Assembly (NCBI GenBank): GCA_963792405.1
Contig: CAWBVU010000003.1
Location: 1-49,492, forward strand
Reading direction: 5' to 3'
Length of the DNA stretch: 49,492 bases
Source of the DNA: SZUA-442 sp963792405
GTDB lineage: Bacteria; Actinomycetota; Acidimicrobiia; Spongiisociales; UBA5794
Of the stretch, positions 9,058 through 16,507 are shown piece by piece. How positions within the stretch are numbered: position 1 is the stretch's first letter; each line of letters starts with the position of its first letter. Under the pieces are notes generated by a model. It was not told where the DNA came from and made no database searches. It saw nothing but the letters and a program-made list of their open reading frames with translations. A program made the position numbers and the translations under genes.

Positions 9058-10356
9058 ATGACGCAGACGACCCCGAGGAACCGGGCGAGGCGGTTGTTCG
9101 TCGACTCCGGCGAGATCGCCCTCTATGGGGCCGCCAACGTGGTCCGCCCCGCGATCGGCATCCTCACCCTGCCGCTCTTCACCGCGCTGTTCGGTCCGTC
9201 GGACTACGGGGTGATCGGCATCTACACGGCGCTTGTCGGTCTGCTGACGATCCTCCTCCCTGTCAACGGCCAGATCTACCTGCTGTGGAACCGGGCCAGG
9301 CTCGGTGCCGAGGGCTCCGCCCTCGCGGCGGGTAGCGCCATCGCGACCGCGTCGGCGATCGGCGCGGCGTGTGCGGTGGCCTGCACCGTGTACTGGTGGC
9401 TCGCACCTCCGCCGGAGATCCCGCTGTGGGTGGGGTACCTCGCCATTGCGACGGCGTGGCTCTCGGCGGTCATCCTCATCGACACCCATGTCCGCCAGGC
9501 GGACCAACAGGCGGGCTGGTTCTTCGGGATCAATCTGGCGTGGGCGCTCATCGGCCCGATCGCAACGGTGGTGCTCGCCGTGGCAGTGGCGTCGGACTGG
9601 ACGGCGCGTGTCTGGGGCATCACCATCGCAGCCGTCGTGACCGCGGCATGGTCACTCGTATCCCTGCGCCGACGTGGCGCCCTCGTGGTCGGGTGGGATC
9701 CGGCATCGGTGAGGGCACTGCTGCGATTCGGTGTCCCGCTGCTCCCCCACACCCTCGGCCTGTGGGCGACGGCCTTCCTCGACCGATTCATCGTGGCGGG
9801 CGCAGCGGGGATGGCCGGCGCAGGCCTCTACACGGTGGCCGTGTCGGTCGCCCTCGGGATCGGGGCCATGCACGACGGGGTGTCCCGGTTCTTCGCCCCT
9901 CGCCTCGCCCGCTGGTCAGATGACGAGTCCGGGGATGGCCTACGGAAGGGAGCGAGGTTCTTCTACCTCTACGCCGCCGCTGCGGTCCTGACGATCCCGT
10001 TCGTGACCGTGGCGGCCAGATGGATGGTCGGGTGGTTCCTCCCCGACGAGTACGCCCAGGTCGAGGGCTTCCTGCTCTGGCTGGTCGCCACGCAGGCGCT
10101 CATCGGCATCTCACGGATGTGCACCGGCTACCTGTACGCCGCGGGGCGGACGGGGACCCAGTCGATCGTGACCGTCGTCAGCGCAGCCGTCGGACTCGTC
10201 CTCGCGATCGTCGGCGTGGCCGCGTACGGCGTGATCGGGGCCGCCTACGCCTCCCTCGCGACGGCGGTCGTCCAGGTGGCGTTGGCATACATCGCCGCCC
10301 GGCGAACGGGCCTCCTCCCCCGACCATCCCTCGACCTGGTCACACCCCACCGCTGA
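9058..10356 (+). CDS. oligosaccharide flippase (Wzx/MATE-like membrane protein)
   Basis: A 432-residue integral membrane protein with about 12-14 hydrophobic helices spread evenly over its length. It matches the polysaccharide biosynthesis/export family (Wzx, RfbX), which flips lipid-linked oligosaccharide across the membrane. The N-terminal amphipathic segment LYGAANVVRPAIGILTLPLFTALFGPSDYGVIG is the diagnostic opening (glycine-rich helix 1, then a P-x-D/E-Y-G motif). The ATG at 9058 follows a GGTGGAG ribosome site. It ends the plus-strand operon and is followed directly by hairpin repeats. A second flippase at 25564-26841 suggests two export routes, or two glycan units, in this region. Confidence 0.9.
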   Translation: MTQTTPRNRARRLFVDSGEIALYGAANVVRPAIGILTLPLFTALFGPSDYGVIGIYTALVGLLTILLPVNGQIYLLWNRARLGAEGSALAAGSAIATASAIGAACAVACTVYWWLAPPPEIPLWVGYLAIATAWLSAVILIDTHVRQADQQAGWFFGINLAWALIGPIATVVLAVAVASDWTARVWGITIAAVVTAAWSLVSLRRRGALVVGWDPASVRALLRFGVPLLPHTLGLWATAFLDRFIVAGAAGMAGAGLYTVAVSVALGIGAMHDGVSRFFAPRLARWSDDESGDGLRKGARFFYLYAAAAVLTIPFVTVAARWMVGWFLPDEYAQVEGFLLWLVATQALIGISRMCTGYLYAAGRTGTQSIVTVVSAAVGLVLAIVGVAAYGVIGAAYASLATAVVQVALAYIAARRTGLLPRPSLDLVTPHR

Positions 10357-10371
10357 ACCGCTGGTGCCGCA

Positions 10372-10500
10372 GGGAGGGCCGCCCGCTTTGTCTCTCCCCG
10401 CGGGAGAGACGCGGAGCGAAGCGACGCAGAGAGGGCCGCACGCTTTGTCTCTCCCCGCGGGAGAGACGCGGAGCGAAGCGACGCAGAGAGGGCCGCACGC
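10372..10500. repeat. intergenic repeat cluster R1 (two tandem units, period 57)
   Basis: Two nearly perfect direct units 57 bases apart (about 10384 and 10441). Each holds a hairpin with 9-bp arms GTCTCTCCC and GGGAGAGAC around a CGC loop, followed by a second conserved block with GCGGAGCGAAGCGACGC and AGAGAGGGCC. The cluster fills the gap between the flippase stop and the tail of the minus-strand FkbM gene. The strong stems could end transcription from either side, but no T-tract follows them. The same element recurs in five other clusters in this window, always in this orientation. Confidence 0.9.
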
Positions 10501-10507
10501 TCGCGAC

Positions 10508-11299
10508 CTACCGTCGGGCGAGGGCGCGCAGCGCCGAGCCGAACCTCCACGCGGTCGCGGTCCTCGGCAGGATCGCCTCGATCGCCTCGGCGTCGCTTGC
10601 GTCGCGGACGGCCATGAGGTTTCCCCACGCATCCGGATCGGACACCTCGCCCGGGTATCGCCAGAACCTACGCCAGCGGTGGGTTGCTCCGTATTCGACC
10701 ACCGGGTACCACTCGGACACGATGATCGAGTATCCGTGATCCGACAGGAAGCCGGCGAGGTCGTGCATCCCGTAGCCGAGCGGCATGGTCTTGCCATCCT
10801 CGAACTCGCAGAGGATGACGCGAGGCTTCGGCATCGACCAGTCGTTGCCCTCGAGGACGAAGAGGTCGAAGCCCTCGGTGTCGATCTTCAGGAATCCGAT
10901 GTCGCCGAGTTCATGCTCACGCCGGTACTCGCCGAGGGTGGTGACATCGACCGTGCCGCTGTGGGCATGACTCTCATGGAACGGTGTCAGGCTGCTGATC
11001 CCCTTCGAGACATCGCTCGAGTAGAAGGGAAGGCCCACGCTCGGCTCACTGCCCAGCGCCCTGGCATCCACCGTCACCTGAGGGGCTGCACCCCATGCGT
11101 CGAGCAGCTCGGCACGGTTGCGGGCGTCGGGCTCGAAGGCGTGCACCTCCCACTGCTCGTGAGCAAAGGGCCGGAGTGCGCTCCCCACGCACGCGCCGAC
11201 ATCCACCATCACACGGGATGGATCCGAGCCGCCGATCAGTCGGTACACCAACGCACCCTCGTCAGGCCGATCGGGTATCAGTGAACGAAGCGAACGCAT
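10508..11299 (-). CDS. FkbM family SAM-dependent methyltransferase
   Basis: Methyltransferase of 263 residues. The SAM-binding loop VDVGACVGS lies near residues 32-40, an acidic residue ends the second strand in AFEPDA, and FLKIDTEGFDLFVLEG is the FkbM hallmark near 136-151. In glycan loci this family typically O-methylates sugars, which fits its place beside the flippase, although it is transcribed the other way. The gene is flanked on both sides by the hairpin repeats R1 and R2, so it forms a repeat-bounded single-gene cassette. The ATG at 11299 gives the expected length. Confidence 0.9.
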   Translation of the reverse strand: MRSLRSLIPDRPDEGALVYRLIGGSDPSRVMVDVGACVGSALRPFAHEQWEVHAFEPDARNRAELLDAWGAAPQVTVDARALGSEPSVGLPFYSSDVSKGISSLTPFHESHAHSGTVDVTTLGEYRREHELGDIGFLKIDTEGFDLFVLEGNDWSMPKPRVILCEFEDGKTMPLGYGMHDLAGFLSDHGYSIIVSEWYPVVEYGATHRWRRFWRYPGEVSDPDAWGNLMAVRDASDAEAIEAILPRTATAWRFGSALRALARR

Positions 11300-11344
11300 C
11301 AGCCCATCGTACGAGATGGCCCTCCAGACCCCGCGTCACAAGGA

Positions 11345-11880
11345 AGCATGAGCGAGCGCAGCGAGCACCATTCCGTCTCTCCCCGCGGGAGAGACGCGGA
11401 GCGAAGCGACGCAGAGAGGGCCGCAGTACCGAAAGCGCCGCTCCACCGACGCCTCCCGCGTCGCGGCTCCCCCCTCTGCCCTTCGGGCATCTCCCCCAAA
11501 GGGGGAGATGGAAGCATGGGTGCGGGCATCTCCCCCAAAGGGGGAGATGGAGAAGAAGCGCCTCCGCGTCGGCCTCTGCCCTTCGGGCATCTCCCCCAAA
11601 GGGGGAGATGGAAAGAAGGCGCCTCCCGCGTCGCGGCTCCCCCCTCTGCCCTTCGGGCATCTCCCCCAAAGGGGGAGATGGAAGCATGGGTGCGGGCATC
11701 TCCCCCAAAGGGGGAGCGGGAGGAAGGCGCCTCCCCACGAGGAAGGATGAGCGAGCGCAGCGAGCACCTTCCGTCTCTCCCAAAGGTCTCGCGGAGCACA
11801 CCGTCCTCTCGTGCCCGATCGACTCGCGGGAGAGACGCGGAGCGAAGCGACGCAGAGAGGGCCGCAGTACCGAGAGCGCC
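11345..11880. repeat. intergenic repeat cluster R2
   Basis: This gap of nearly 590 bases between the FkbM start and the acyl-CoA synthetase tail is almost wholly repeat. It contains one full and one partial copy of the GTCTCTCCC/GGGAGAGAC element, and five copies of a second hairpin with arms ATCTCCCCC and GGGGGAGAT around AAA (near 11490, 11529, 11589, 11660 and 11699). Several of these are preceded by a TTCG-capped GCCC/GGGC stem. A short GAGCGAGCGCAGCGAGCACC motif occurs near 11349 and 11750. Reading frames through it translate to low-complexity peptides and are not genes. Unit order and spacing are irregular, and no transposase is present. Confidence 0.9.
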
Positions 11881-11886
11881 GCTGGC

Positions 11887-13677
11887 CTACTTCGTGTAGA
11901 TGCCTTCGATGACCGTGGCGTACTTGCTCGCGACAACCGAGCGCTTCACCTTCAGGGTGGGGGTGAGCTCGCCGCCCTCGATGGTGAGGTCCTCGGGGAG
12001 GATGCGGAACACCCGGATCGACTCGGCCTTCGACACCGCCTTGTTCGCGTCGTCGACGGCGGCCTGCACGGCGGCGATGACGTCCGCGTCGGCACGCAGA
12101 TCCTCGACCGACGTGACCTCCTTGCCGTTCGACGCGGCCCAGCCGGGGAGCGACTCCTCGTCGAGGGTGACGAGGGCGGCGATGAAGGGGCGGGCGTCGC
12201 CGACGACCATCACCTGGGAGATGATGGCGTGGGCGCGCATCCGGTCCTCCAGCACGGCAGGGGCGACGTTCTTGCCCGCCGCCGTCACCAGGATCTCCTT
12301 CTTGCGGCCGGTGATCGTGAGGAACCCGTCCTCGTCGATGGCACCGATGTCACCGGTGTGGAACCAGCCGTCGGCGTCGATCACCTCGGCGGTCGCCTCC
12401 GGGTTCCTCCAGTATCCGGCGAACACGTCCGGGCCCTTGATGAGGACCTCGCCGTCGTCCGCGATCCTCGCCGACGACCCCTGGATCGGCCTGCCCACGG
12501 TGCCGACCCTGATCGCGGCGGGCTTGTTCGCCGTCGCCGCAGCAGTGGTCTCGGTGAGCCCATACCCCTCGAGGGCGACGATCCCGATGCCGCGGAAGTA
12601 GTGGCCCAGGCGCGCACCCAGCGCGGCGCCACCCGAGATCGCGTACTTGATCTCACCACCGAACAGGTCACGGATCTTGTGATAGACGAGGCGATCGAAC
12701 AGGCCGTGCTGGACCTTCGTCATGAACCCGACCTTGCCGCGCTCGATCCCCTGGCTGTACTCGATCGCCACCTTCGTGGCCCTGTCGAAGATGGCGCCCT
12801 TGCCGTCCCCGTCGGCCTTGGCCTTGGCACCGTTGTAGATCTTCTCGAACACACGAGGCACCGAGAACACCCAAGTGGGCTTGACCATCGGCAGCTCTTG
12901 CATGAGGTTCGGGATGCCGGACGAGTAGGCGATCAGCACGCCGGACGACACACACACCGCCTGGGCCACGCGGGCGAAGATGTGGGCGAGGGGCAGGAAG
13001 AACAGCGTCCGGTTGTCGTCGGAGAACAGCTCCGCCATCTCGTCGTCGACCTGGACGACCTCCCATGCGAAGTTGCCGTGGGTGAGCATGCACCCCTTGG
13101 GCATGCCGGTCGTCCCCGACGTGTAGACGAGCGTGGCGAGGTCGTCGTGGGCGATGTCGGCGATGCGGCGCTTCAGCTCCGCCCTGGACTCATCGGTCGC
13201 CATCTTGGAGATCACCTCGACGGCGTCGTCCTCGATCACGAAGACGTTGCGGCACTCCGGCGTCTGGTCCTTGATCGACTCGTACGTCTCGTACGTCTGG
13301 GCGTTCTCCGAGATGAGGGCGACGGCGCCCGAGTTCGACACGATCCACGCGACCTGCTCCGCAGAGGAGGTCTCGTAGATCGTCGTGGTCGCGGCACCCG
13401 CGGCCCAGATGGCGTAGTCGAAGTAGGTGAACTCGATACGGGTCGCCGAATGCAGGGCGACCCGATCGCCCTTCTCCACTCCGAGCGCGACGAGGCCCGC
13501 CGCGAGCTCCTGCACCGTCTTCCACAGTTCGGCGGTGGTGACGTTGGTGAATCCCGCACCGTCCCGGTACGCGAGGGCAGCATGATTCGGCGCTGCGTCG
13601 GCGCGGAGCATCAGCTGCTGGACGACGTTCACGTTCGGGGGCGTCGGCACGCCGCCTGGGGTGGTGTAGGTCTGCAT
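11887..13677 (-). CDS. long-chain fatty-acid--CoA ligase (FadD15-like), copy 1
   Basis: AMP-forming acyl-CoA synthetase of 596 residues: activates a fatty acid with ATP and CoA. The ANL-family core motifs are intact: the phosphate loop YTSGTTGMPKG, GYGLTETTAA, GWFHTGDIG, the GRKKEILVTAAGKNVAP hinge, and a late catalytic lysine in TPTLKVKRS. A GAGGAGG site 6-11 bases upstream supports the ATG at 13677; an adjacent ATG at 13680 is too close. A second, almost identical copy lies 4621 bases further on. Few residues differ (for example VQE versus VQD and the last residue K versus G), so both copies seem to be maintained. No link to the glycan genes is evident. Confidence 0.93.
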   Translation of the reverse strand: MQTYTTPGGVPTPPNVNVVQQLMLRADAAPNHAALAYRDGAGFTNVTTAELWKTVQELAAGLVALGVEKGDRVALHSATRIEFTYFDYAIWAAGAATTTIYETSSAEQVAWIVSNSGAVALISENAQTYETYESIKDQTPECRNVFVIEDDAVEVISKMATDESRAELKRRIADIAHDDLATLVYTSGTTGMPKGCMLTHGNFAWEVVQVDDEMAELFSDDNRTLFFLPLAHIFARVAQAVCVSSGVLIAYSSGIPNLMQELPMVKPTWVFSVPRVFEKIYNGAKAKADGDGKGAIFDRATKVAIEYSQGIERGKVGFMTKVQHGLFDRLVYHKIRDLFGGEIKYAISGGAALGARLGHYFRGIGIVALEGYGLTETTAAATANKPAAIRVGTVGRPIQGSSARIADDGEVLIKGPDVFAGYWRNPEATAEVIDADGWFHTGDIGAIDEDGFLTITGRKKEILVTAAGKNVAPAVLEDRMRAHAIISQVMVVGDARPFIAALVTLDEESLPGWAASNGKEVTSVEDLRADADVIAAVQAAVDDANKAVSKAESIRVFRILPEDLTIEGGELTPTLKVKRSVVASKYATVIEGIYTK

Positions 13678-13808
13678 CATGGGCCTCCTCGGGGTTCCTT
13701 CGATGGTAGAGAATCCACGATGCGTGTGCCGCACCGGTGGTGACTAGATCCGACGAGAGCCCGAAAAGGGTCATCGCCCGCGGGCACACATCGGCCGATG
13801 GAAAGGTC

Positions 13809-14054
13809 ATGGACCGTGATGCGACCACCGACGCACCCGTGGAACCGAACCTGACCTTCGAGGTCCGCCCGACCTGCTTCATCTGCGAACGCCTGTCCGT
13901 GACGTTCGACGACAAGGACCGCCCCCTCTGCGCCCGCCACGCCACCATCTTCATGGTGGACCACACGGCACCCAGAGCTCGGGGCGACGCCGCCAGCGCC
14001 CCTCCGTCCCGACCCGGGGTCGACCGCACCGACGGCCCGCCGCACCTGCGGTGA
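13809..14054 (+). CDS. small CxxC...CxxH protein, copy 1
   Basis: An 81-residue protein with a probable zinc site: CFICER is followed 17 residues later by CARH, with a short acidic insert between, then a disordered Ala/Pro/Arg tail. No family recognised. The ATG at 13809 is chosen by comparing the two copies. From this methionine onwards the two predicted proteins are identical, whereas the in-frame codons upstream differ at several positions. It is divergent from the acyl-CoA synthetase, and the alpha/beta hydrolase follows on the same strand. The complete identity of the two copies, and the conserved metal-ligand spacing, argue that it is a real gene. Confidence 0.7.
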   Translation: MDRDATTDAPVEPNLTFEVRPTCFICERLSVTFDDKDRPLCARHATIFMVDHTAPRARGDAASAPPSRPGVDRTDGPPHLR

Positions 14055-14218
14055 GGGCAGTCCCCCGCCCACACCGAATGCCGTGATCTCCGGCTCGCAA
14101 GGTCACGGGCAGAGGTATGTTGATCGGCAGGAGGGATGGGTATGGGGCTACACGCACACGACATCGCATCGGGGCCTCGTCCACGGCGCCGTCGGATCTC
14201 GGGGTGGTCGGGACCACG

Positions 14219-15307
14219 ATGATCGTTCGGTCGATCACGAACCAGCCGTTCACGTTCCCTGCACGGGACGGATACGCGTTGCGCGGGACGATCTCGACGC
14301 CGCGGATCACCGTTCCCGAGCCTGACGAGCCTGCCGAGCCGGCCGCGGAGCCCTCCGCCGAGCCGGACGCCCCTCGCTATGCGCACCCGTTCTTCGCCCC
14401 GGCCACGAACGACGACGCCGCGCCGACCTTCGACGAGGAGCCAGTCGAACCGGCGACGCCCGACCTTCCCTTCACGCGCCTCCCCTCGGCCTCCGACCGA
14501 GGATCCCTGTGGGAGACCCGCCACGGAACCGAACCCGAGGACTCCAGGGGCGTCGTGATCGTGAACGGGGCCGTCGCGATCCCGCACTCGTTCTACCGGG
14601 CATTCGCCTCGCACCTCGCCGAGGCGGGGTTCACCGTGATCACGTACGACTACCGCGGGATCGGCACCTCGAGGTCACGCGACATCAAGACCCTCGAGGC
14701 GACGATGACCGACTGGGCGCTGCTCGACATGGCGGCGGCGATCGACTGGGCAGTCGAGCACTACCCGACCGATCGCCTCTTCCTCGTGGGACACAGTTTC
14801 GGGGGCCAGGTCGCCGGGCTCCTCGACAACACGTCGAAGGTCCGTGCGATGGCCACCATCGCCTCCCAGTCCGGGTACTGGAAGCTGATGGGCGGGAACC
14901 AGAAGTCGGTCGTGCGCCTCCACATGAAGGTGACCCTCCCGACCCTCTCGAAGCGCCTCGGGTACATGCCGTGGAGCCGCTTCGGGTCCGGCGAGGACCT
15001 GCCGAAGGGCGTGGCGCTGCAGTGGGCGCAGTGGTGCACCCACCCGGACTACCTGTTCAGCGACGACAGCCTGCCGCTGGAGCGGTACGCCGAGTTCACC
15101 GCCCCGATCCTGGCGTACAGCTTCTCCGATGACGACTGGGCGACGGGCCAGGCGGTGGATGCCATGATGGACGCGTACCCCGCCGTGTTCCGCGAGCACG
15201 TGGTGCCCTCGAGCGTGGGCCTCAAGAAGATCGGCCACCTCGGCTACTTCAAGCCGGAGGCCGAGCCCCTGTGGGACGATCTCATCCGGTGGTTCGACAC
15301 CCGCTGA
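14219..15307 (+). CDS. alpha/beta hydrolase with acidic Pro/Glu-rich insert, copy 1
   Basis: A 362-residue alpha/beta hydrolase (serine aminopeptidase/lysophospholipase type). The nucleophile elbow is GHSFGG in FLVGHSFGGQVAG, and the oxyanion strand region is VIVNGAVAIPHSFYRAFA. A late histidine in KKIGHLGYF completes a plausible triad. Unusual: the N-terminal strand pair (FPARDGYALRGTIS) is separated from the rest of the fold by about 80 residues rich in Glu, Pro and Ala, which look disordered. The ATG at 14219 starts the recognisable fold; an in-frame ATG at 14117 would add 34 arginine-rich residues. Copy 2 of this gene is frameshifted, so this may be the only working version. Substrate unknown. 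Confidence 0.85.
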   Translation: MIVRSITNQPFTFPARDGYALRGTISTPRITVPEPDEPAEPAAEPSAEPDAPRYAHPFFAPATNDDAAPTFDEEPVEPATPDLPFTRLPSASDRGSLWETRHGTEPEDSRGVVIVNGAVAIPHSFYRAFASHLAEAGFTVITYDYRGIGTSRSRDIKTLEATMTDWALLDMAAAIDWAVEHYPTDRLFLVGHSFGGQVAGLLDNTSKVRAMATIASQSGYWKLMGGNQKSVVRLHMKVTLPTLSKRLGYMPWSRFGSGEDLPKGVALQWAQWCTHPDYLFSDDSLPLERYAEFTAPILAYSFSDDDWATGQAVDAMMDAYPAVFREHVVPSSVGLKKIGHLGYFKPEAEPLWDDLIRWFDTR

Positions 15308-15325
15308 GGGCGTCCCACACCGGCA

Positions 15326-16240
15326 TCAGGACGCGGCGTTGGCCAGGTACCAGTCGTACGTCGAGGCGATGCCGTCACGAAGGCTCGTCCGCGCCTCCCA
15401 CCCGAGCTCGCTGAGGGCGGAGACGTCGAGGAGCTTGCGGGGCGTGCCATCGGGCATGTCCGGGTCGAAGGTGGCCTCGCCCTCCCAACCGATCACCTCA
15501 CCGATCAGGGCCACCAACTCGGCGATCGAGATGTCCTTGCCCGTCCCCACGTTGAGGTGCGTCTCGCCGTCGTAGTGCCTCGTGGCGTAGATGACGGCGT
15601 CCGCGAGGTCGTCGACGTGGAGGAACTCCCTGCGGGGGCGACCGGAGCCCCACACCGGCACCGTCTCGGCTCCGGCGAGCTTGGCCTCGTGGACCTTGCG
15701 GATCAGGGCGGGGAGCACGTGGGACGTCTCGAGGTCGAAGTTGTCGTTCGGGCCGTACAGGTTCGTGGGCATCAGCGAGATGGCGCTCATGCCGTACTGC
15801 CTTCGGTACATCTTCCCGAGCTCGAGCGCGGCGATCTTCGCGATGGCGTAGCCCTCGTTCGTCTCCTCGAGGGGCCCGGTCAGGAGGGCGTCCTCGCGCA
15901 TCGGCTGGGGCGCCTCCCTCGGGTAGATGCAGGACGAGCCGAGCATCACCACACGATCGACGCCGTTCACCCTCGCCGCCTCGACGACGTTGGAGGCGAT
16001 CATCAGGTTGTCGTAGAGGAACTGGCCCTGCGCCGATCGGTTGGCGTGGATGCCCCCGACCTTGGCGGCCGCCAGGATCACGAGGTCGGGCTTCGTGGCG
16101 GAGACGAAGCGCTCGGTCTCGTCCTGACGACGGAGATCGACCTCACTGCTGCGGGCCGTGACGAGGTCACGGATCGGCTCATCCCCGAGCCTGCGCACGA
16201 CGGCGGATCCCACCATCCCGGTGTGTCCCGCGACCCACAC
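15326..16240 (-). CDS. fcl: GDP-L-fucose synthase, copy 1, N-terminally truncated by repeat R3
   Basis: Short-chain dehydrogenase that converts GDP-4-keto-6-deoxymannose to GDP-L-fucose by 3,5-epimerisation and NADPH reduction. Visible are the nucleotide-binding VAGHTGMVG, the catalytic serine in GSSCIYP and Y-x3-K in YAIAKIAALELGK. It closely matches the copy at 19947-20903 but lacks its first residues. Homology stops at about 16254, where the next bases are a half-copy of the intergenic repeat. The first usable start is the GTG at 16240, inside beta-strand 1, with no evident ribosome site. The protein might still fold, but expression is doubtful. The fragment marks one edge of the tandem duplication. 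Confidence 0.85.
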   Translation of the reverse strand: MWVAGHTGMVGSAVVRRLGDEPIRDLVTARSSEVDLRRQDETERFVSATKPDLVILAAAKVGGIHANRSAQGQFLYDNLMIASNVVEAARVNGVDRVVMLGSSCIYPREAPQPMREDALLTGPLEETNEGYAIAKIAALELGKMYRRQYGMSAISLMPTNLYGPNDNFDLETSHVLPALIRKVHEAKLAGAETVPVWGSGRPRREFLHVDDLADAVIYATRHYDGETHLNVGTGKDISIAELVALIGEVIGWEGEATFDPDMPDGTPRKLLDVSALSELGWEARTSLRDGIASTYDWYLANAAS

Positions 16241-16251
16241 GGTCGCATCGT

Positions 16252-16507
16252 CGACGCGGAGCGAAGCGACGCAGAGAGGGCCGCAGTACGCGAAAGCGCC
16301 GCTCCACCGACGCCTCCCGCGGTCGCGGCTCCCCCCTCTGCCCTTCGGGCATCTCCCCCAAAGGGGGAGATGGAAGCATGGCTGCCGGGCATCTCCCCCA
16401 AAGGGGGAGATGGAGGAGAAGTACGAGCGAGCGCAGCGAGCACCATTGCCGTCTCGCCCCGCGGGAGAGACGCGGAGCGAAGCGACGCAGAGAGGGCCGC
16501 TCAGGGC
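16252..16507. repeat. intergenic repeat cluster R3 at the duplication junction
   Basis: About 255 bases of the same repeat family, between the two 4.4-kb duplicate blocks. It begins with a half element (GCGGAGCGAAGCGACGC onward, lacking the GTCTCTCCC hairpin) joined directly to fcl copy 1. Two ATCTCCCCC/GGGGGAGAT hairpins follow (near 16352 and 16391), then a GAGCGAGCGCAGCGAGCACC motif and a last full element ending just before acyl-CoA synthetase copy 2. Its modules are in the same order as in R2, as expected if the duplication arose by recombination between repeats. Confidence 0.9.

Noticed and set aside
11095..13743. Very long plus-strand open frames antisense to the acyl-CoA synthetase genes (also 15557-18364)
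   Set aside because: They are shadows created by high-GC third codon positions of the minus-strand genes, run through repeats and fucose synthase, and show only charged low-complexity peptide.
16252..16507. Insertion sequence as the cause of the duplication
   Set aside because: The junction holds only non-coding repeat modules, with no transposase fragment, terminal inverted repeats or target-site duplication visible.
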